Assembly (NCBI GenBank): GCA_043751715.1
Contig: JAYUZO010000133.1
Span: 1-50,091 of the forward strand
DNA: 50,091 nucleotides
Reading direction: 5' to 3'
Source: JAAFHS01 sp043751715
Lineage (GTDB): Bacteria > Pseudomonadota > Alphaproteobacteria > Rhodobacterales > Rhodobacteraceae
A program made the translations under genes and the position numbers. The notes beneath the pieces were generated by a model. It did no database searches, was not told where the DNA came from, and was given only the letters and a program-made list of their open reading frames with translations. Positions 46,201 to 50,091 of the stretch are shown here, piece after piece; the stretch's first letter is position 1; the number at the start of each line of letters is the position of its first letter.

Positions 46201-48690
46201 TCAAACCAGGTGGTGGCGATGCAGGCGGTTGAGGTGACGGAAGGTGAAAACCTGATCCAATTGCCGGTGACAGATGAATGGGGCGCTGGGGTTTATGTCA
46301 CAGCCTCGGTCCTGCGGCCGATGGATGTGGCGGCGGGGCGCAACCCGGCACGTGCGATGGGGTTGTCTTATGCGGCGGTGGCTCCGGGTGCGCGGCAGTT
46401 GGGTGTGGCGGTTGAGGTGGCATCCGAGGCGGCCCCGCGTGGGCCGCTGGATGTGGCTGTGAAGGTGGATGGGGTGGCGGCGGGTGATGTGGCCTATGTC
46501 ACGCTTGCGGCGGTGGATGTGGGGATTTTGAACCTGACGGGGTTCACGGCGCCCGATCCAGCGGGCCATTACTTTGGTCAGCGAAAGCTGGGTGTGGGTA
46601 TCCGCGATGTGTACGGGCGGCTGATTGACGGGCTGAACGGCGCACAAGGATCGGTGCGGTCTGGCGGCGACGCGGGGGCGCAGGCGAATTTGCAGGCCCC
46701 CCCGCCGACAGAAGAGCTGGTGGCGTATTTTGAGGGGCCGGTGACGGTGGGCGCGGATGGCTATGCCCGCACCAGTTTTGATCTGCCGTCGTTCAATGGC
46801 ACGGTCAAGGTGATGGCGGTGGCATGGTCGGGTGCTGCCGTAGGTCAGGCGCAGGCAGATGTGCTGGTACGCGATCCGGTGGTGGTGACAGCGAGTTTGC
46901 CGCGGTTCATGGCACCGGGTGATCAAGCCCGTGTGCTGCTGGAGATCGTGCATGCGACGGGGCCTGCGGGTGCGATGGGCCTGCAGGTGACGGGCGATGG
47001 CGTGACTTTGGGCGATGTGCCGGCGACGTTTGATCTGGCCGCCCAAGGCAAGGCGGTATTCGCGGTGCCGGTGACGGCGGGTGCGGTGGGCAACCAGACG
47101 ATCACGGTTGCGCTGACCACGCCGGATGGCCGGGTGTTGACCAAGGACCTAGCCTTGCCAGTGCAGGTGAATGATCCGGAGGTGGCGCGGATAACGCGGT
47201 TTGATCTGGCGCAGGGGCAGAATTTCACCTTTGATCAGGCGGTGTTTGCGGGGCTGGTGCCCGGATCTGGGCGCGCAACGCTGGCCGTGGGGCCGATTGC
47301 AAGGCTGAACGCGCCGGGGATTTTGGCGGCGCTGGACCGCTACCCCTATGGCTGCACCGAACAGATGACATCACGCGCCTTGCCGCTGTTGTACTTTGGC
47401 GAGGTGGCTGCGGCGATGGGCAGCGCGGATGACCCGGAGGTGGCGGCACGCGTGCAAGAGGCGATCGGGAATATCCTGCTGAACCAGTCTGCCGAAGGGG
47501 CGTTCGGGCTGTGGGGCACGGGGTCGGGCGATATGTGGCTGGATGCGTTCGTGACGGATTTCCTGTCACGGGCCAAGGCCACGGGCTATGCGGTGCCGGA
47601 CGCTGCGTTCAAATCAGCGCTGAGCAATCTGCGCAATCAGGTGAACTATGCGCCTGATTTTGATGGCAGCACGAATGGCGGGGGCACGGCGCTGGCCTAT
47701 GCGCTGATGGTGCTGGCGCGTGAAGGGGCGGCGGCGGTGGGCGATCTGCGTTATTATGCCGATGTGAAGGGTGATGCGTTTGCGACACCCTTGGCGCAGG
47801 CGCAGCTGGGTGTGGCACTGGCCAGCTATGGTGACCAGCCACGCGCGGATGCGATGTTCGGGCGGGCAGCAGCGCGGGTGAATGCGGTGGGTGCGGATGC
47901 GGGCGAGCAGGTGTTCCGGGCGGATTACGGCACGGAGTACCGTGATGTGGCGGGGCTTCTGGCGCTGGCGGTTGAGGCGGGGTCAAACGCGGTGGACCGT
48001 GAGGTTTTGGGCGACCGGATTGCGACGCGCAGCACGGGCCTTTCGACGCAAGAGGCGACGTGGACGCTGCTGGCGGCGCATGCGCTGCTGGGCGATGATA
48101 CGGCGGGCATCACGATGGATGGGGCGGCAGCGACGGGGCCGTTGGTGCGGGTGCTGGAAGGTGGCGGTGCGCCTGTGATTGTGGGCAACACGGGGGCCGA
48201 TACGACGGTGACGGTGACAACCTACGGCGTGCCGGGCGAGCCGGAGCCTGCGGGCGGTAACGGCTACCAGATCACGCGCAGTTACTTCACGCTGACGGGT
48301 GAGGCGGTGGATGTGAGCCAAGTGGCGGCGGGCACGCGGCTGGTGGTGGTGCTGGAGGTATCACCCTTTGCACGGGGTGAGGCGCGGCTGATGGTTGCCG
48401 ATCCGCTGCCAGCCGGGTTCGAGATTGACAACCCGAACCTGATGACGGCGGGCAGCACGTCCAGCATGGAGTGGCTGACTGCAGAAACCGAGGTAGCGCA
48501 TGCGGAATTCCGGCAGGACCGGTTCCTGACGGCGATTGACCGCTATGACAACCGCCCGTTCAAGCTGGCCTATGTGGTGCGGGCGATCTCGCCGGGGGTG
48601 TTCCATCACCCGGCGGCATCGGTCGAGGATATGTACCGCCCGGACTTCCGCGCGCGCACGAATGCGGGCACCGTCACGATCACCGAGTGA
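43261..48690 (+). CDS. Alpha-2-macroglobulin family protein with PAN/apple-like domain
   Basis: An 1809-residue exported protease-trap protein. Signal peptide residues 1-22 (MRAMVRVGVVFAAVAWGVPAWA, no lipobox cysteine), then a PAN/apple-like module (about 28-100; LEACQTACAVNQSCEAFTFNT), then successive MG beta-sandwich domains, a thioester domain with YPYGCTEQMTSR (Cys1365 to Gln1368) and a C-terminal receptor-binding-like domain. The intact Cys-x-Glu-Gln thioester means it can covalently trap target proteases. In bacteria these proteins are usually lipoproteins paired with PbpC; this one lacks the lipid anchor but is followed by pbpC, so joint guarding and repair of the periplasm is likely. 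Confidence 0.94.
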   Translation: MRAMVRVGVVFAAVAWGVPAWAQDVVPDTRFAMQQDIDLPGGDIAQMFDTTLEACQTACAVNQSCEAFTFNTRNGSCFSKAGAGTGEFFAGAVSGLALKADAGAEGLAGQRAAEMTFLQGWDVGQATAQAAEMGTRHYVNNWSLEDLRIADEAANGDLVDAVNLSGAMVVLTDSGDDWATYAQRLAVAGGVSGDFQQYYRDQAVYAGVNAYLRSDNAGQQHSILVDLALAFEQVGRGREMVGALRLAQGKQGRDDTAALLDEAIGKYGFRILETTVQADSARPKICAAFSETLAADTDFGSFVQLDDAGLTVTSDGYQTLCVEGVQHGARYTVTFREGLPAFDGQQLAKSVEISQYVNDRSPAARFPSRAYVLPRTADAGIPIETVNTDKLDLTLFRVTDRNALRSMQDYYFGQNLQDYAEDVFSENIGVEIWAGEATVGQDINKDVTTRLPLGEALAGTQPGIYALKAAVPGVDPYENAPAWQWFVVTDLGLTTMSGTDGLHVFVRGLGDAGAKVGVTVDLLSTGNEVLGSAVTDAIGYARFDAGLTRGTGGAAPAMVIARDGDADMAFLSLTDPEFDLSDRGVEGREASPPLDVFLTTDRGAYRAGETVYATALVRDPQVRAVADLPLTAIFYRPDGVEYSRAAVADLGAGGHVFQLPVAGNAPRGVWRLSVFADLEAGALASETVLVEDFLPERIDFDLTLDGAPITLNAVAMLTIDARYLFGAPGADLAIEGEVALSQLGGLEAIPGYRFGRHDAPFAGGLEPIVGGQTDASGRAVIGLTLPAVEDVGVPLEMRATVRVAEGSGRPVERVISRAVVPAGDMIGVKPLFDFVVPEGEVARFDLIGVSPDLTAVPMEVTWALTRINTDYQWYQAQGDWSWEPVVTRTPVADGEATLAAGPTGITAPVEWGEYELVVTQKGTKTATSMTFYAGWYAPAGVESTPDTLELSLDKPAYAPGEVATLRIVPRAAGVALITVLSNQVVAMQAVEVTEGENLIQLPVTDEWGAGVYVTASVLRPMDVAAGRNPARAMGLSYAAVAPGARQLGVAVEVASEAAPRGPLDVAVKVDGVAAGDVAYVTLAAVDVGILNLTGFTAPDPAGHYFGQRKLGVGIRDVYGRLIDGLNGAQGSVRSGGDAGAQANLQAPPPTEELVAYFEGPVTVGADGYARTSFDLPSFNGTVKVMAVAWSGAAVGQAQADVLVRDPVVVTASLPRFMAPGDQARVLLEIVHATGPAGAMGLQVTGDGVTLGDVPATFDLAAQGKAVFAVPVTAGAVGNQTITVALTTPDGRVLTKDLALPVQVNDPEVARITRFDLAQGQNFTFDQAVFAGLVPGSGRATLAVGPIARLNAPGILAALDRYPYGCTEQMTSRALPLLYFGEVAAAMGSADDPEVAARVQEAIGNILLNQSAEGAFGLWGTGSGDMWLDAFVTDFLSRAKATGYAVPDAAFKSALSNLRNQVNYAPDFDGSTNGGGTALAYALMVLAREGAAAVGDLRYYADVKGDAFATPLAQAQLGVALASYGDQPRADAMFGRAAARVNAVGADAGEQVFRADYGTEYRDVAGLLALAVEAGSNAVDREVLGDRIATRSTGLSTQEATWTLLAAHALLGDDTAGITMDGAAATGPLVRVLEGGGAPVIVGNTGADTTVTVTTYGVPGEPEPAGGNGYQITRSYFTLTGEAVDVSQVAAGTRLVVVLEVSPFARGEARLMVADPLPAGFEIDNPNLMTAGSTSSMEWLTAETEVAHAEFRQDRFLTAIDRYDNRPFKLAYVVRAISPGVFHHPAASVEDMYRPDFRARTNAGTVTITE

Positions 48691-48713
48691 TGTGCAACTG
48701 CCTGCCATGGGTA

Positions 48714-49332
48714 CCCCCCCTGCCCCCTGTGGGGAGGGGTTGGAGGTGGGCGGCACCCGGCGCTGACCCGGTTGCTGGCCGGGGCACTGACAGGCTTGCT
48801 GACCTTGGCGCCCCCCCACCCTCTCCCTCCCCCACCGGGAGGGAGGGAAGCGCCGGTTCTGCCTGTGCTGCGCGTTATTGCTTGCCGTTGAAGGTGCGAA
48901 ACGCAACTGTCTGGCATGGCGATGATACCGCAGTGGCGGCTGGTTCATCGCGAGCGATGTTGGTCTTGGCCAAACGAATGCCATCGGCACCTTCCCTCCC
49001 CCTTGTGGGGAGGGGCCGGGGGTGGGGGGCGGCTGCAGCACGCCATGGCACCCCCCTCCCTCTCCCTCCCCCACAACGGGGGGAGGGCAGCGCCGGTTCT
49101 GCCTGTGATGAGCGCTATTGCTTGCCGCGTAACGCGCGAAACGCAACTGTCTGGCAGAGCGACGGCGTCGGGGTGGCAGCCCCTTCATCGCTGGAGATGT
49201 TGGTCTTGGCCAAGCGGATGCCATCGGCACCTCCCCTGCCCCGCGTGGGGAAGGGTTGGGGCTGGGGGGCACCGGATGATTGCTGGCGTGCCCCCCACCC
49301 TCTCCCTCCCCCACAACGGGGGGAGGGAAGTG
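48714..49332. repeat. Tandem GC-rich palindromic repeat array between A2M and pbpC
   Basis: The 664-bp gap has no credible gene. It contains three pairs of palindromes, an A type (CCTTGTGGGGAGGGG-like at 48725, 49000, 49240) and a B type (CTCCCTCCCCCACAACGGGG-like at 48820, 49060, 49300). Between B and the next A lies a ~150-bp linker present in two highly similar copies, giving a period of 239-240 bp. The first unit carries about 35 extra bases between A and B. Such G/C-rich hairpins are typical mobile or expanded intergenic repeats; they may also terminate A2M transcription. Confidence 0.88.
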
Positions 49333-49354
49333 CCCTTGCTTGCAAGGTGATGCG

Positions 49355-50091
49355 ATGATGCGTGCGCGGTGGGTCTTTGCGGCGGCTGTCGGGTTGTTCC
49401 TGACGGGGTTTGCCATGGACCGTCTGCAGGATTGGGTCGATGCCACGATCCTGCCGCCGCTGGCGCAGGACACCGCCATTACCGTGCTGGACCGCGAAGG
49501 CCAGTTGATACGCGCCTACACCGTGGCAGATGGGCGCTGGCGGTTGGCGGTGGACCCGACGGCGGTGGACCCGGCCTATCTGGCGATGCTGGTGGCCTAT
49601 GAGGACAAGCGGTTTTACGATCATGGCGGGGTGGATTACCGGTCAATGAGCCGCGCTGTGGCGCAGGCCGTCTGGAATGGCCGGGTGATTTCGGGCGGGT
49701 CCACGCTGACGATGCAGGTGGCACGCCTGCTGGAGGACAGCGGCACGGGGGCGGTGGGTGGCAAGCTGCGCCAGATCAGGGTGGCATGGGCGCTGGAGGC
49801 GCGTCTGACCAAGGATCAGATCCTGGCGCTGTATCTGCATCTGGCCCCCTATGGTGGCAATCTGGAAGGGGTGCGGGCAGCGAGCCTGTCTTACTTTGGC
49901 AAGGAACCCCGCCGCCTGACGCCCGCCGAGGCGGCCCTGCTGGTGGCCATCCCGCAAGCGCCAGAGGCGCGCAGGCCGGATCGTGCGCCAGATATGGCCG
50001 GGGCGGCGCGGGGCCGGGTGCTGGCGCGGGCGGTAGGTGACGGGTTGATTGATGCGGATCAGGCGCGGGCCGCACGGACAGAACCTGTGCC
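49355..50091 (+). CDS. pbpC: PbpC-type peptidoglycan glycosyltransferase (partial)
   Basis: The frame is open from the ATG at 49355 (AAGG 7 nt upstream) to the window edge, about 245 residues seen. An N-terminal membrane anchor (WVFAAAVGLFLTGFAMD) is followed by the GT51 transglycosylase domain: VAYEDKRFYDHGGVDYRSM with the catalytic Glu, GGSTLTMQVARLLE, RQIRVAWALEARLTKDQILALYLHLAPYGGNLEGVRAASLSYFGKEP. This is the glycosyltransferase half of class A PBP 1C. Bacterial alpha-2-macroglobulins are commonly encoded next to pbpC, as here. The transpeptidase part lies outside the window. Confidence 0.94.
   Translation, partial: MMRARWVFAAAVGLFLTGFAMDRLQDWVDATILPPLAQDTAITVLDREGQLIRAYTVADGRWRLAVDPTAVDPAYLAMLVAYEDKRFYDHGGVDYRSMSRAVAQAVWNGRVISGGSTLTMQVARLLEDSGTGAVGGKLRQIRVAWALEARLTKDQILALYLHLAPYGGNLEGVRAASLSYFGKEPRRLTPAEAALLVAIPQAPEARRPDRAPDMAGAARGRVLARAVGDGLIDADQARAARTEPV

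Noticed and set aside
48361..49479. Long open frames on both strands (e.g. plus 48687-49358, minus 48361-49479) across the A2M-pbpC gap
   Set aside because: They arise from a GC-rich 240-bp repeat whose length is divisible by three; translations are Pro/Gly/Arg-rich, internally duplicated and resemble no protein.

Overview
The window looks like chromosomal DNA of a high-GC, free-living alphaproteobacterium, most likely Rhodobacterales. Indications are the PhyR-NepR-EcfG general stress response, the DUF4170-waaA-lpxK lipid A cluster, an alpha-2-macroglobulin/PbpC pair and hybrid kinases typical of that group. These family and taxon assignments come from reading translated sequence; no database search was run. 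I see no tRNA, rRNA, CRISPR array, insertion sequence or prophage.

Layout. 1-2000: a DeoR-type regulator (cut by the window edge) divergent from a FAD-dependent oxidoreductase, with two inverted repeats between them. 2006-15866: a general stress response island. It holds the core genes phyR (minus) and nepR-ecfG-histidine kinase (plus), surrounded by an outer-membrane DUF481 protein, an AI-2E/PerM-type permease, a four-gene envelope/stress operon (DUF2383, YqjD-like, YqjE-like, DUF3618), a secreted protein, a phospholipase D-like enzyme, CsbD, a GSP26-like flavin-fold protein and a DUF1328 membrane peptide. I read ten exact GGAAC-N16/17-CGTT sites, the known EcfG promoter pattern, nine in front of these genes or operons. 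The tenth drives no protein gene but a ~110-nt segment with two hairpins and a perfect terminator, a candidate stress-induced small RNA. A Crp/Fnr regulator with FNR-like cysteines and a pseudo-receiver protein also lie here.

15878-19259: a DUF1989 protein divergent from pxpABC (5-oxoprolinase). 19375-21821: lipid A genes (lpxK, a waaA-like gene, DUF4170). 22039-24429: a DEAD-box RNA helicase with a repetitive basic tail. 24541-29839: trhO, then pncA, a hybrid histidine kinase and pncB, i.e. NAD salvage with a kinase between the two enzymes. 29851-32454: a hydroxylysine-kinase-like phosphotransferase, a class III aminotransferase/phospho-lyase and the ribosome-rescue factor arfB, in one minus-strand run.

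32478-32712, between yhhQ and arfB, is the most unusual non-coding stretch. On the minus strand it has a TTGACA element, a Shine-Dalgarno region complementary over about 17 nt to the alphaproteobacterial 16S rRNA 3' end, an 18-codon ORF rich in rare codons, an internal sequence able to mask that Shine-Dalgarno, and a strong terminator only 23 nt before arfB. This looks like a leader/attenuator or an independent small RNA.

33413-37098: a phytase-like secreted protein, mepA, a UMF1-type MFS transporter and a thioesterase on the minus strand. 37230-43142: yggT-recQ, yaaA and a soluble PAS hybrid kinase. 43261-50091: an alpha-2-macroglobulin with an N-terminal PAN/apple-like domain and a thioester motif, then a 0.66-kb tandem GC-rich repeat, then pbpC, which runs off the window.
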